A DNA stretch of 64,000 nucleotides from Nothopassalora personata (GCA_033816765.1 CM066293.1:2542001-2606000); one strand, 5' to 3'; positions 19,656 to 32,779 are shown, counted from the first letter of the stretch. A program made the numbers and translations. The notes: a model not told the origin generated them from the letters alone.

Positions 19656-21821
19656 TGTCTCTTTACCTTATCTACTAGCGAACGCTACTACTACGTAGGC
19701 TAAATGTCGATAACGCAATCGTATTCCCTAAATATAAGTACTCCTCTTCTATAGTAGATTACTAGATTATGCTTTTGTAACTAAGGTATACCTAGTACGA
19801 TGTTATAACTAGCTATATTAGTAACATCTAAGATAATCTCCTCGTAGTGCCGTTAGATAGTAAGTAGTAGCGGTATCGTCTTGCGCTCTATACTAGGTAA
19901 GGATAACCCGTCTACCGCGATTAATTTATAACCCTCTTTCTTCTTATAGGTAGCGATCCTATATCTTATAATAAATAATTTAGAGGTAAAGTTCCCGCTT
20001 ACTCCGGAATCTATTATAGCATCTATCTTATACCCGTTAACGATAATCTTAGTTCGAAATACTATTGTCGTTAGTAATACTTAAGCCTTTTCTATATTGT
20101 ATAACTCCCTTCGGTCGCTTATTCCTAGGGAGTTAATCCTTTTCCCTATTTATACGTAGAACGTTATACTTTGTATCTCGAGGCCTCCGCTTAAACCTAG
20201 CGCGGGCCTTTCTATATCCGTACCTATATTCGGTAACGTTCCTAGATCTTCTACGTTTCTAAGTAGAGTACGCGTGCGTGTTACACTACGTTACGTAATT
20301 TATTCGATATAAATGTTCCTTACGGTATAAGGTATCCGGTTCCTATTATTCGGCTCCCTATCGGCGGTCGTTCTATAATAGTAGTTACAAAATTCTCGGT
20401 TGTTTCTATAAGTAGGTATCCCTAGGCTATACCTTATAGGGTGTCGAGTATCTTATTAAACTTAATAGAGTATAGTATTCTTCGTCCGCCTATCTTAGGT
20501 AGGAATTCTTCGTGCCTTCTTTATAGGTATACGATTATATTATATAATTTCTTAGGTACATTAATCGTAAAGGTTAGTTGTTTATTATTATCGTTAGTGT
20601 CGCTCTCTTCTCCTTCGGAGGAATCTTCTTCGCTTAATTCTTCCGGATTCTAATCTTCCTCGATAGTATCTAGCCCGGTAGTTTCTTAACTTTCTTCCTA
20701 TAGTTCCGGTAACTACGATCCGTTCTATCCTAGGTCTTAGTTTTCTTTATCGCTTTTATTATCGTTAAAGTAGGATTCGTCGATATCTACTTCTCGGAGC
20801 GTAGCGTTTTGCCTATACGTTACTCCTAGGGTTCCTCTTAGTTACTAAGGCTAATACCCTACGCCTAATTTTGCGGCGTAGTAAACCTAACACGAGTCTT
20901 AGTAATAGAATCGCTAATAAAGGCTTCTATAACTATTTCGAGATTTAGATTCGATCTCGTAGTCGACTCTTCGTACTATTATATTAAACTGTTATAGTTA
21001 GTTCTTCGTATTAAATGAAATAACTACTATTTACTGCCTATAGTACCTTCCTCTTCCTTCTAAGGGGTCTAGGAGAGGCGTCGTGCTTCTATTACTAGCT
21101 CTCTCTCCTACTCTCCGAGTATAGTCGGTATCTCCTCGAGATCTAACGCTACTCTTAGGTTTACTAGTTCGGCGTCGTATTATATTAAACTGCTCGCGGC
21201 GTACTATATTCTTACCGCGGTAGTCCCTTACTAGGTAGCTAGGTTTACTATATCTATAGTAGGTTCGTGTTTCTTTCGAACTCCGGGATGCTCTATTCCC
21301 GTTACTATTCCTAATCTTATAACCTTTCTCGGTAACGTCGAGCTCTATTAGCTATAGTCCGTAGTACGGTTTGTCCCTAGGCTTATTATTATAGTTGTCG
21401 TAGAAGCCTCTATTACGATTGTCGTAGCCTAGTGTATATCTAGCCTTTCCGGATACCTTAGAGTCGTATCGTCGTTCCATAGCTCTTTCGTAGAGCTTAT
21501 CGTTAAGATTAATCGTAACTCTAACGAGGTCGCCTAAGCTATCGATCTTCCGACCGTCCCTTATTAACTCTTCCTTAATATGCTCCTTTAGTCCTCTTTA
21601 GTTTATAACTTAAAGTGCTTCGTTATCCTAATTAGTAAGTTACGTATATTCCTAGAATTTAGTAGCATATTCGGTAGTAGATATCTTCTAGGTTAAATAC
21701 TAAATAATACGAACGGTAGTAGTAATCTTATTAGAGACACTAAAGACACTCTTTATAGTATGCTTAAGATAGTTATATAACCTAAAGATTCCGTCGGCAT
21801 TGTCTTCTCCGTTACTATTAA
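19656..21821 (-). pseudogene. pol (N-terminal side) and gag of chromovirus H0 (RIP-inactivated)
   Basis: Resumes H0 after copy C. The protease/early pol region (19660-20880) parallels H1 and H3. It includes a plus-strand run tcgttagtgtcgctctcttctccttcgg that encodes an acidic Glu/Ser stretch on minus. Gag with a zinc-knuckle relic follows near 21180-21250. It is cut at 21822 by the LTR of element E2, and its 5' LTR is not seen in the window. Confidence 0.62.
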
Positions 21822-22189
21822 TGTCTACTAACTACCCTATGTAGGCCTGTCCGAGTTGTGGTGGTATGGAGCGGTGCTTACGTAAGTAGGGGTATTTGCC
21901 GGTCCCGGGACCGGGAAATAAGGTCACGTGACGAGTAGCGCAGTAGCTAGATAAAACAAGAGGATTAGCAGACCTAAACCCCTATGCCCTCTACTCGAGA
22001 GGTATGAATTGAATTATTACCTTAATACTACGCTTATAATGCTTAGCTACGTAGTATATATCTTAACAGCTATACTAGGTCCTACTAGCTTACCTAAATG
22101 TCTAATTAAACCTAAATGAAATTAGGGTAAGTTAGACCTAAGGGACCCCCTCTAAACCTAAGGTTAACATAACCTATTAGTCGTTAATA
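21822..22189 (-). repeat. 3' LTR of E2
   Basis: Matches 34067-34435. It contains a near-perfect palindrome centred on GGTCCCGGGACC (about 21893-21920), followed by GGTCACGTGACG, an E-box-type palindrome, at about 21922. Confidence 0.75.
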
Positions 22190-22499
22190 TATCCTCCCCT
22201 ATTACGAACCTGTCCTTAGGTTCTAAAGTAGTAAGCCCGGGCAACATAGGTAGTGCAGTTAGTCGCTATAAGCTAAGGTAGTCTTATAGCAGTATAGTAG
22301 CTCACCCTACTATTTAGCTTAACATATAAGATGTTAGGTAATCCTAGGGCCTACTAGCGACAGTTTATAAAGATCGAAAGGATCCTTCTAATAGAGACCG
22401 TAATAATAACGTTAATAACCGCGACTCGCATCCGTCGCACTATACTAACGTATACTACGAAACTAGCGAGGGAATAGACAGCTATGTTAGCATCAATCG

Positions 22500-25400
22500 A
22501 ACGGGCTAGATAGTCGAATAATATAAACGCTATTTATAAGACAAGTGAGTATTAGTACTAGTAACCTAATAAATCTAAAGACGAGTCTACCGCGTAACTA
22601 GAAAGTAAGTTAAGGGAAGATAAGTAACTATAAGAAACAAGTAAGATCTAAGGACTAGAAGCACCTGTACCCGAAGCATTAGAACTAGAATTAGAACTAG
22701 AATTAGAACTAGAATTAGAACTAGAATTAGAACTAGAATCCTATAGGCTATAGCTATAGCCGGAAATTAACTAGAAACTAGGAGCCTATAAACCCGTACT
22801 AACTACTTAGTTCCACTTATTCTTACATAACTCCTTTATCTAGACCTACTCGTTATTATAGCTAATACTAGTCTTACTAGACGCGTCCCTAAGTAGCTAG
22901 CTAGTAAAGTTCCTATAGTAGTTACGGAAGAAGCTCTTATTACGCCCTTCGCTTATAAAGCACATCTGCTCGAGAGTAGTGACTAAGCTAAGCTACTTGT
23001 CTATCAATTTTATAGCTCGGACGCGCTAATTATGCATCTTCTTATAGAAGAGCTCCGAGTCTAGGCGGACCGTAGCATTAAGCTACCTTCTAGCATTAAG
23101 GATGACTTCGTTGTCGTTCTAAGACTTTAAACCCGCTAGGGCATCGGATAGAGGGCTAATACTACTAAGGTGTACGGCCGTAGGAAAAGGATAGCCGGGT
23201 ACTAGGCGTCGATACTTAAACCCCGTAGCGCTCTTACTTAGCGTCTTAAAGTTACAATAGAGGTCCATTACCTAGTGTATGCTCTAGCTTCTCTAGAGTT
23301 TAAGATAGTTATCGTCGCGGATCTCGATAAAGTAAGGGTTAATCTAACGTAGCGTCTTCTTATATGCGGCCTACCTTATTAGAACGCCTATAGTAGTTAC
23401 CCGCATTTACTTAGCGCTTAGGTCCTCTCTAAACTAGCTAATGCTGTTCTTACTTAGGTAATTCTAGACCCTAACCGAGAAGAAACGCTTAAATCGGCCG
23501 TCTTCTATACAGTCGTTAATCCGGTACTACTAGATGAACTCTCTAGCATTCCCTTACTTATGAAAACCGTGTAAAAACTCCGGCCCACTAGTGCCCTCTA
23601 AGTTAAGAGAGTATAGCATATTAAGCCGGTTACTAGTCTAGTAGTTTTTAATTTCGAGGTTTAAGTCGACCCTAGCATGCTACACTATAGTGTTCGCGTT
23701 ACCCCCTAATAAGCCCTATTAAAGCTAAAAATCGTAGGCCTAGGGAAGGAGATAAACCGAGTACAGTGTTAAGGGTATAGAGCTACTTATAAGAGCTATA
23801 GCCCGGGGTCTTATCGTATAATCTATTAGCTTAGAGAATACTACATGTTCTAGTAGACGCCGCCGTTACTAACCTTGTTCAATTCTCGTAGGTGCTATCG
23901 GTACACGTCAAATTCTCGACTTATTATCTCTCTAACTATTTTAACCCGCGGCGCTAGTTTAGCGTTATTATACTAGTATAGTATGTTACTATTAATGTAG
24001 GTACCGGTACTATTAACATCGGCTTAGTTAGCTTTATCGATACTAAATTTGTCGAGGATCTAGTTATAGTTAGTATATATAACGATACTACTCGTAGTAC
24101 CGACTTTACCTCGAACGTAGAGGTAGCTAAGCGGGTTAACAGTCTTCTAACTACGCTTATTAGGGCGAAACCACGACCTATTCTTTACCTTAATAGCTAA
24201 AAAACTCTTGCCTTTAAAGAGCTAGTCTTAGACCTTAAGCGCGCACTTACATAGGGTATTAGCGGTAATACCGGGATTCGTAACGAAGTGGAGGGCCTTA
24301 TAGTAGAAATCTCGAACATACTAATCGCACATTATAGCGCTAACCTTACTATCCCTCTTAAGAACGTCCGAGACAGTATATTCGAGCATCTTAAGGCCCG
24401 CTATCCGGTACTTAGGTAGCTAGTTAATGCTATCTACATTAATCGAGTTTCTAAACTTAATGCTATAGTACCGCTTATTATAGGTGCAGTTAGCGCGCTT
24501 AATCCGGAGGGCCTCGTCTTCTTATAGGATCTAATCCTTAAAGACTAATATATCCCTAATTATAGCCGAAGGTAATATAGTAAGTATCGGATTACTATTC
24601 TTAGTTAGGGCCGGAGTAGATCGTAGGGTGCTAACCGGTGTACCTAGCGGACTGCCTTTGCGTATAGGAGCGCCGTCTAGCGTTCGGTTAGGCGAGGATT
24701 AAGTAGGCGTAGTTATGCCCTTACCTATACCCTCGCCTATACGGAGCTACTTAAGTCGACTCGACTTACGACCGCCTCTCGATAGGACTGTAGGCTAGGT
24801 AGAGGCTAGTAGTAGAGTTAGCGTAGTACTCTTTATACGTCCTTTACCTTTACTACCCGGTAGCGGCTAACGTAGCTAAAGCTATTACTAGCTAGATAGT
24901 TTAGGTTAATCTATACTATCCTCTAGGGACGCGGACTTCTTAGTAATAGTACCCTCTATAAAGTATAGAAGGCTATCCTTATAGACGGCTAGGCGGTATC
25001 TTCTAATAATCTCCCTACTCTTAGCCGACTGCGGATTAATACTACGTGCTTTAGCCTCCCTATCGTACCGGGTAAGATTACTAGGCTCTAGAATTCGCTT
25101 ACGATCTATGCCCTTACGGCCGATCCTTATAGGCTAGATTAATGCCCTCTAAATTCTACTAATAGCCCTACTATAGTCTAGGTACTTATTAATAAAGGCC
25201 GTGAACTAGCGGCGCCCGCTGTTAGTACTATAAAGCTCGGAGATAACGCGTCGATTAAGAATCTTGTTATCTATCTACTATAGCTAGTAGCGGGTAAGCG
25301 TAGCTCGAAGAGTCTTCTCTCGGTTACGAATCTCTAAACCGGTCTTGCGAATCTTACCGACGATAGGAAACAAGACATTAAGCTTCTTATTACTAAGGAA

Positions 25401-25750
25401 TTCATCCTAGTAGCTCTTACCTATACCGCCCTTAACTTCCTCAAAAAATAGGTTAACCTAGACGGAGTAGTCTTCGAACACCTTCTCGAAGCCCTTATAG
25501 AAGTCCTTTAACACCTTAACCCGCTTCTAAGGACTAAGCTCTCGGAACATAACATTAGCGGCGAACTTCGGCGTGTTCGTATTAGTAAGGACATGCTTAA
25601 CGTTGTCCGGTAGGCGAAGGGACTCGAATAAGGTCTAAGGTAGGCGGGTGAGCCTAGTAATAGTACTAGTAAGCGCTGTGCTCGAGCTAGCTGGGCGTAA
25701 CGATAGACTAGCTAAAGCTATAATAACTAAGATTCGCTATTAGTAAGATC
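22500..25750 (-). pseudogene. Long unassigned frame downstream of E2 pol
   Basis: If TAG/TAA are read as former Gln/Trp, one minus-strand frame carries protein-like text over about 3.2 kb. Examples are FYKGFEKVFEDYSV and GKIRKTGLEIRNREKTLRA (25650-25250), YYKALHFVTNPGITANTLCK (24330-24240) and GRNKSFFRNYYRNFT (22960-22900). Near its end is a (Ser-Ser-Ser-Asn)n run encoded by 12-bp repeats at 22680-22739; un-mutated, this would be SSSD. I do not recognise the family. It lies after integrase in transcript order, so it could be an extra ORF in the env position, or a separate element inserted there. Confidence 0.45.
22680..22739. repeat. 12-bp tandem repeat (about five units)
   Basis: Unit gaactagaatta repeated head to tail. 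On minus it reads Ser-Ser-Ser-Asn repeats within the long unassigned frame, so it is probably a low-complexity protein segment. Confidence 0.7.
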
Positions 25751-26164
25751 GTAAGAGCTAGCTATCTCGTAGTACCACTCTAGAGTGTTAGTAAGCTTTA
25801 AAAGCTTAGTGTCGGGGTAGGGGCTTTAAAGAAGGTTAAGGTCGTAAAGAGAGAGAGGCTAAAGAACCGTCTAATGTGTATAGTAGTAGTATATAGATGT
25901 GTTAGTAGCTCTAGTAATAGTGTTAGTATTTAAAGAAAAAGAGAGGAAGTAGTAGGTAGAGAGCTACGCTTAAGTATGCCTCTTAGCGTATGTCCCTATA
26001 ACCGTTATAAGGTAGTAGCGCCGAGACCGGTCTTATAAGTAGTAAGAGCAGTGCTATTAAGGTTATACTAAAGGTCCGATAACCCTACATGTAACCGAAA
26101 ACCAGTACTAGTAACTACCTAGGTAAGCATTTGGTAGAGGCATGCTACGCTATTACGTAATCCG

Positions 26165-26190
26165 ATTTACCGGTCCCGGGACCGGTAAAT
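26165..26190. promoter_or_regulatory. Perfect 26-bp palindrome, internal site 1 of E2
   Basis: Self-complementary over all 26 bases, with core CCGGTCCCGGGACCGG. The same core occurs in both E2 LTRs and at 29983-30008. It is placed just upstream, in transcript order, of the long unassigned frame. It may be a dimeric protein-binding site; function is inferred. Confidence 0.6.
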
Positions 26191-26299
26191 GTAACTCTAC
26201 TAACTAAGGTCTAACTAAGGTAAGAACACCCTATAAAGTAAAGTCTAGATAACCGAATCGGCTTAATAAACTAAAGGGCATGTGCAACACATGCCTAAG

Positions 26300-29200
26300 G
26301 GAAGTAAACTCCGTACGCTATTACTAACTAATTAGTTCTTAGCCTCGATCCTACTAAACTGTAAAATTTTGGCTATAGAAAAGTTATAAGGCCTAACCTA
26401 TAGCTTCTTAGATTCCGGTTTAGGATACGATCCCCTTTCGTTAACTCCTATAGGTAGTACCTCTTCGTCGGCGATAGGCTCGATCTCGTTCGAATTACTA
26501 CTATCTTCGCTATTAGCGACTTCTCCCTCCCCTATTACGAGATCGGTCCTATTATCTAAGTTTAGTACTCCTATGTTATCCGGGCGAAGCTCTAGAACTA
26601 GCTTAAGGTTTTCCCGTGCCTAAATACCCTTCATTAGCGTACTATTAAGTTCCTTAAGAATATAGGTACTAAATTCCCTAGAGACACTAGACACCCGATA
26701 TAGACCTTACTATCGGTAACCGATCTTACGTAAGAAGTTATCCTTATATAGCTTATCGAATCTTATAATAAGGTCGCCCTTCTAGAAACTAATAGAGTTA
26801 ACATTCTAGTAAGAATTAAAGTAGTCCTTACTAAGTTCTCTTAGTCGCTTCCTTCGAGCATGTAGCTCTTCTAAACTAAGGTCTCGAGCCTAGAGTTAAC
26901 GCGCACGTATAGTAAGTAGGTCCTTAGTCGTTCTTACCGATCCCTATTAGTAATTCGCCTACGTCGGGTGCTTAACCTCAATTAGTAGAATCGTGCGATA
27001 GCTATATAGGACCTAAGCTAGCGTTATTCTAGTAGTACGATAGGTCGTAGTCCTATTAGCCTATAACATAGCGGGTACCTATTGCTCCTATCCGCGATAT
27101 GTGTTCCTTATAAGCTTTACTAACGCTATAAGAATCGGACGGTACCTAACCTCGACTAAAGTATTAGACTACGGATAGTACGGTAATATTCGGATCCTTC
27201 GAACACTAAGTCCCACGAGTAACCGCTTAACCTTAGCCGTATGAACCGTAGCGTTATTAAGTACAATTTTAGCATAGTAGCCGTGCCTATAGAAGACATC
27301 TTCGTATAGAAACTTAGTAACCGTCTTAGAGCTAGGAGGTGCCCTTGTTACTCTAGCCTCGATCTAGTTGCTAAGTGCTTCGCGCGTAACTAGGAGGTAT
27401 CCATTTTTATGCACCTAGACGGGGTCCGAGTACCACTTCTTACTAATAACCTAAGGGCTCGATAAGTGAAGCTTACTAGCGCGCTAGTTGCCTTCGCGAA
27501 ACCTATAGGGAGCATAACTTTGAACCTACGTAGAGACATCGGCAAAGTACCCGTCCTAGTAATACCGATCGGAAATAAGGTTATACATAACCTTAGCGCT
27601 ACGATAACCGTGTCTTTTATAGCATTCTATAACGATCTCCTTCTAAGCCTTATTATCGTTAATTACAAGTTGTAACGGTGCTCCTCGGCGCTTCTAGAAG
27701 AATAGCAATTAGTCCCGGATAAAGAAGTTAACGCTCTTCTTTACTAGCCGCCGGTACTTAGTACGGGTAACAATATCGGGCCGGGTCCTAGTTTCTATTA
27801 CCTAAGTAAGTTGCTAAGAGTTCTTAGAATATTAGTCCCCGAGATGTCGTGTTTTCTAGATTTTAACTAGATAGGTGTCGACCGGCTCCGGGTACCCGAA
27901 TAGCTTATTATTAATTATCTAGTCGACTTCGTCTTCGTTAGCTTCCCTAGGTTCCTAAGATGTAGAGGGCCTACGAGACAGGGCATCTAGGCTAGTGTAT
28001 CTAGTCCCCGTAACGTACTTTACCTCGAACGTAAATAACCTAATCTATACGACCTACCGGGCTATTGCCGAGTTCGGTAGGTCCGAAGCCGGCCGGTTAA
28101 GCTACTATACAAGTGTCTTAGCATTAACCTTAAGGATAAAATTAACGCTAGTAATATATCTCTAGATCTTCTTAAGCCCCTTAAGGACCCTAAGGCATTC
28201 CCGCTTACTAGCATCATATCTAGATTCTAACGCGTTCTAGATTCTACTCTTATACCGCACCGGGTAACGCCGTCGAGTACTGTCTATTAATTCTTAAGAA
28301 ACGATACATCCCTATCTAGTACCGCTAGCATTAACTAAGACAAAGATAGACCTAGCACTAGGTAAGTAGTAGAGGGTAACTAAGGCTAGAGCCTATATAA
28401 GATATCTAGTAACCTCTTCTTTCGAGAACTGCTTATTTTCTATCTAGGTAAACTCGGCGTCCTTCTTTAGTAGCTTATACATTAGTCGAGCGATAATAAC
28501 GAACTAGGGGATCTATATCCGGAAGTATATACACAGCCCTACATAGGTGCGGACCTCCTTAATATAGGTAGGCGTAGGCTAATCTAGGATCTTAGCTATA
28601 ACCTTTAGGTTAGGATAGCGACTATCCGGGCTAGTAACGTACCTAACAATCTTAAGCTTTTCGTATAACTATTAGGATTTGCCTCTAGTAACCACCGTAC
28701 TAGCTCTCTCTAGGTTAGTAAGAACTAGATCTAGGGAAACGATGTGCTTAACGACCCATTTCCTTAACCTAGGCTCTACTTCGGCATTCCTATAGTCCTC
28801 GGTTAGTCCCTTAATACCGATGTTATCGAGAAACGGCTTCGCTCGATACGAGATATAATTAAGTAGAATCTTTGTTACCGTACGTACGAACTAGGCAACT
28901 AAATTAGTAGCTCCTTAAGGTAGAGTCGTGTTGCGTACTAGGCTAAGAGGGGTTATAAAGGCTATTAAGTCCCGGTAGGACTTATCTAAAGTGATCTAGT
29001 TATAACCTAAAAACAGGTCCATAAGTGAAGCGACTCGGCACCCGGTAAAATCCTCTAAGAAGCTATCCGTGTCTGGTGGAATGTTAGCATCGCATATAGT
29101 AACCTTATTTAGGAGCATAGCTAAGTTAATTAACCGATATAGCACATCGCTTCTAGAGGCATTAACCTTCTTTACGACTAGGAACTAGCTATTAGAGTAT

Positions 29201-31900
29201 GCCCCTTATAAGTATTCTAGGATGTTGTTCTTAATCCGGGCTCTAATTATACGCTTAACAATCGCCCTAAGACTTAGGTACAACCGGATAGAGCGTGCCT
29301 ACTATAGCCTATAAGGGACCGTGTTAATCTTCTAAGGTGGCATAACGTCGTACCTAATTTACCTTATATAACTAAAAGCCTAAGTAAGGACTGCCTCCCG
29401 GTTGTAGAGCATCTTATCGAATAAGGCCCTTTCTATTAGCAATAGCTTAATGTCAACCTTAATTAAGGTAAGTCGTTCTAGCGTAATCCGGCTACCTCGC
29501 TTAATACTTGAGAATTTCTTAGTTAAGTACTTCCTATCGAACGGACCTTGTCCTTTAGGTATCTTAGATTCTAGGTATAGTGCCCTATGATTCTATTCTA
29601 TATCTCCCTCAACTCGTGATTCTAGGCGTTCGTAAACGCTCGCGTCTACTAGCTTCTTCTTATCCGCCTTACGCTTATATATCGTAAAGACCTACGGTAT
29701 CCTAATGTTAGCTATATGTTAGCCTACTTATTACTTCCGTACCTAAGCATTTAATGTAGATTGCCTTAGGATCTCGGAGGGCTAATTCCCTTAAACTAAA
29801 TAAACGTTAGTAATAGAATCTCCCTTAAACGCGCCTATTCCAATTTCTACAACTCGTTCCTTTACTCTAGCAGTCCTAAGTAATCCTAATAAGTGAGCTA
29901 AATAGTTGCTAGGTGTTAGAGCCTTGCCGGGTTCCTATAGATGCGTCGTGTCGTAGTCGTACCCGTTTTCCTTACTGTAGCTATTTGCCGGTCCCGGGAC
30001 CGGTAAATTAAAGTCCGAGGTTTCTCCGAGATAGTGCGAGAACCTCACCGATTTTGTTAAATCCGGCTTTAGTAAGTCGGTAGGTTAAGCGCCGTAACTT
30101 AACCTACCCTTCCATTTCCCGACACTTTTAATAGTTCTTAAAGGGTCTTGCACCTGTCCGAGCTAACTAGGGTAGTAAACATAACACTTTTACCTTTACG
30201 GCTAGTAATAGTCCCCTCCTATAAACTATTATCGTAGTTACGGGTAGTAAGTCGCACCTTACGGGCCTACGGACGTCCTAGGATTGTTAGTAAGTTTAGA
30301 TCCGAGGAGATAAACATGTCTACTTAGTAGTAAACCCTAAATACCTAAACATCTAAATTGCCTATAACACCTTTAAACTAGGCCCGCCCTCTAGTACCTT
30401 AAAAGGTAAGCTAAGCACTCGACATTACTAGTAACCTAAACCTATAAGCGTTCCTCTAGCCGATAATATTTACCTCGGAACCCTTATTAATTAGGCACCT
30501 AATCTAGTTCTTGTTTATCCTAAACTCCGCTACTACCTAAGGACTAGGGACTATAGTAAAGTTGTTAAGAACACTAGAGAGCCCGATTTTCTTAACGTCC
30601 TTATATAGCTTAGTAGTAGGGACCGTACCCTTAGAGTAAAGCATAGTTAAATACACTCCGACATACTAGGCCTAACTATCTTCGCAGAAGACCTCCTTAT
30701 TATACTTAGGTTCATCTTTATAGGTAACTACTTGTCTAGTGCGAACCTTAGGGTCCTTTCCTATAAGACGTCGTACTATAGCGAGCTTCTCCTAAAGAGC
30801 GGGGGTATTAGTAATGCGACCGAAGAGGGTAGCCTCGAACTAGCGACTATATCGAAACTAATCTTAGGCGTTCACATTAGGAAACGTTGTCTAGAGGATC
30901 TAATTAATCTAGTAGATAATACCCTCTTCCTTTATAACCGGACTATTACTAGCTAAACTATATTGTCGGACGTAGTTATTAATCCTTATAGTCTTAGCAT
31001 TCTATATACGCTTCCTTTATACGAAGGGGACGTTTACGGGACTAATAGGCATATCCTTAGGCAGTCCTTTGTTAGTATCGTTCCCTAATCTATTTACTTA
31101 GGCATTATTTCCCCTTCCTAGGGTTACTCCGGATTTAGCTAATGATTAAGTTTCGCTTATTTAAGCATTAACTTCGTTAATTATTTTAACCTCCTACTAG
31201 TTAATCTTAGCTTACCGAATCTCCTATTCCAATTGTAGGCGAACTTTCTTAGTAGCCTTAGCTCGGGCTCGTAGATCCTAGGCTAAGGACCGGGTCCTCG
31301 GGTGCGGATTCTTTAGAATGCCTACGGGTGCCTTCCCTTTCAATTTGTTAGACTATATAGGATAGGTAGATACCTCGTTAAGCTCGCCTAAGTTGACCGC
31401 CTACTCTACTTTGCTTTCTCCGAATAAGACCTAATATGTACTAGTAGCCTTCTCCGTTTAGCTAGACCGTACGTCCTAAGGGCTATACTTCATTAAATGC
31501 CTAAAGTTAGGAGGGGGCTTAGAATAATTAGGAGGCGTGACCTTTGTTACCCTAGTATAGTCCCTACCTATCTATTGCTTACGTAGTGTAGAAATCTTAT
31601 ACTAGTTATTAAACTCGATCGGCCTATAATGTTCTTCGAGTAGAGGGAGTATATAGAGCAGTTTCGGTTTACTATAGTCCCTCCGAAAGTTAAACTTAGT
31701 AGGACGCGGATCGCCTTCTTTCCCTAGATACTACTAGTTGTTTAGGGCGAGGTATACGTAGCCCCGGGATATTAAGGACCTTATCGCCCTACAATTACTA
31801 GCCTAGTGCTTCGAGCTACTACAGTTATAGTAACAACCATCTATTGCTTTAGACTGTTCGCGATTCTACGATAGGGGACGCTACATTACGTAAACCTATA
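26300..31900 (-). pseudogene. pol of Gypsy element E2 (RIP-inactivated)
   Basis: Minus-strand pol. A zinc knuckle relic near 31790-31840 reads YYNCSSSKHxASNC (C-x2-C-x4-H-x4-C with one Cys as Tyr). The reverse transcriptase is clear at 28700-29020: GYNxITLDKSYRDLIAF, TTLPxGATNLVAxFVR and AKPFLDNIGIKG. In the last motif the catalytic Asp pair is D-N, a RIP-type change that alone would kill activity. Integrase is expected at about 28000-26400, but I fixed only scattered pieces. Stops are mostly at former Gln/Trp codons. It is a different Gypsy lineage from H0/H1/H3; no chromodomain was seen. Confidence 0.7.
29983..30008. promoter_or_regulatory. Near-perfect 26-bp palindrome, internal site 2 of E2
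   Basis: Same sequence as 26165-26190 except one base (a TpG that is TpA in the other copy, so this is the less mutated form). It lies upstream of the reverse transcriptase in transcript order. Confidence 0.6.
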
Positions 31901-31984
31901 GTTTAGTGTCTAGGTCGTGCCTCTCCGGTTGCATAGAGCGTTAATTCTCGCTCGGGTAGAAGGTACCTGCTATTACGGATCGAT

Positions 31985-32770
31985 CCGGAGAAGCTCCAGC
32001 CAACCAATCGATGCCTAACCAATCGATGCCTACACACTAGTGGAAGGATCCGATATGTAGAGTGCTCTCTCTAATCTGCGTGTGTTACGGTTCGGATGAA
32101 GGACGGTGCAGGACGTGGCATGGGGAGGAAGAATCAGAAGACACGAACCAATCGCTAGGAAGAGAAAGGGACCCCACGTCCGGGTCACGTGCACGACCGC
32201 GCGCTTAGTGCATGGTCGAACACGACCGCAGAAGTAGCGTATGGACGTACACGACCACACGACCAGACGACCGGTCGAGTGGACAGACGGACATCTAACA
32301 CCGGATGGCATACGAACCTCCTTTGTATTTAGGAACGCTAGAAACCCTTATGGTTCTGATGCGTTCAACTCATGTTACTATCTCACTGATTGGAATACAA
32401 CTCTTATTCCTATCATTCATCTTCGCTCAGCTTGCTTCAGCCTCTCCAAAGAATAATACCGCCACGTAACTTGACTTATCTCTCTTTTGAGACTAGCCCT
32501 GGAACGAGACAATAACAGCGTGCTCTATAACAGAGTAGAGAGAGCAGGACAGATCAACTGATCCGACTAATCAGTTACGCTAAGACATGGCACTATATAG
32601 ACGACGCTTCTTTACGAGTAGATAGGAGCCTCGTGCTCAACTCATTTTAAGTATACACCATATACTGTTTGGGACTACTACCTTCTTAACGTTCGAGACA
32701 TCTCTACAAAGATCCAAGCCCGGTTAGGATAACGTACAGCGGTTCCTAACACCCGCGTCCGCGACGCGAC
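31985..32770. other. Un-RIPed patch inside E2, holding a solo LTR
   Basis: CpA/TpG content is normal here, against heavily mutated flanks. Apart from the solo LTR (32083-32517) it holds a 15-bp tandem duplication (aaccaatcgatgcct twice, 31998-32030). An 11-bp inverted repeat, tgctctctcta/tagagagagca, flanks the LTR insertion point. No coding sequence was recognised; open frames here are short and overlap the LTR. It is probably a later insertion of unknown type. Confidence 0.5.
32083..32517 (+). repeat. Solo LTR of the H chromovirus family (un-mutated)
   Basis: 435 bp starting TGTTACGG and ending AACA, with a perfect 5-bp target duplication gcgtg at 32078-32082 and 32518-32522. In plus orientation it is the reverse of LTR1/LTR3: the segment 32330-32517 is the intact form of their shared R/U5 half. 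The U3 half carries repeats of 'cacgacc' type (32185-32290) seen in no other LTR of the window. A solo LTR arises by recombination between the two LTRs of one element. Lack of RIP implies a late insertion. Confidence 0.85.
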
Positions 32771-32779
32771 CGCGCTAGT

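Noticed and set aside
27466..27675. 69-codon plus-strand ORF
   Set aside because: Antisense to E2 pol; no domain.
30732..30956. 74-codon plus-strand ORF
   Set aside because: Antisense to E2 pol; shadow frame.
32030..32456. ORFs of 71-93 codons on both strands
   Set aside because: They lie across the solo LTR and are non-coding by position.
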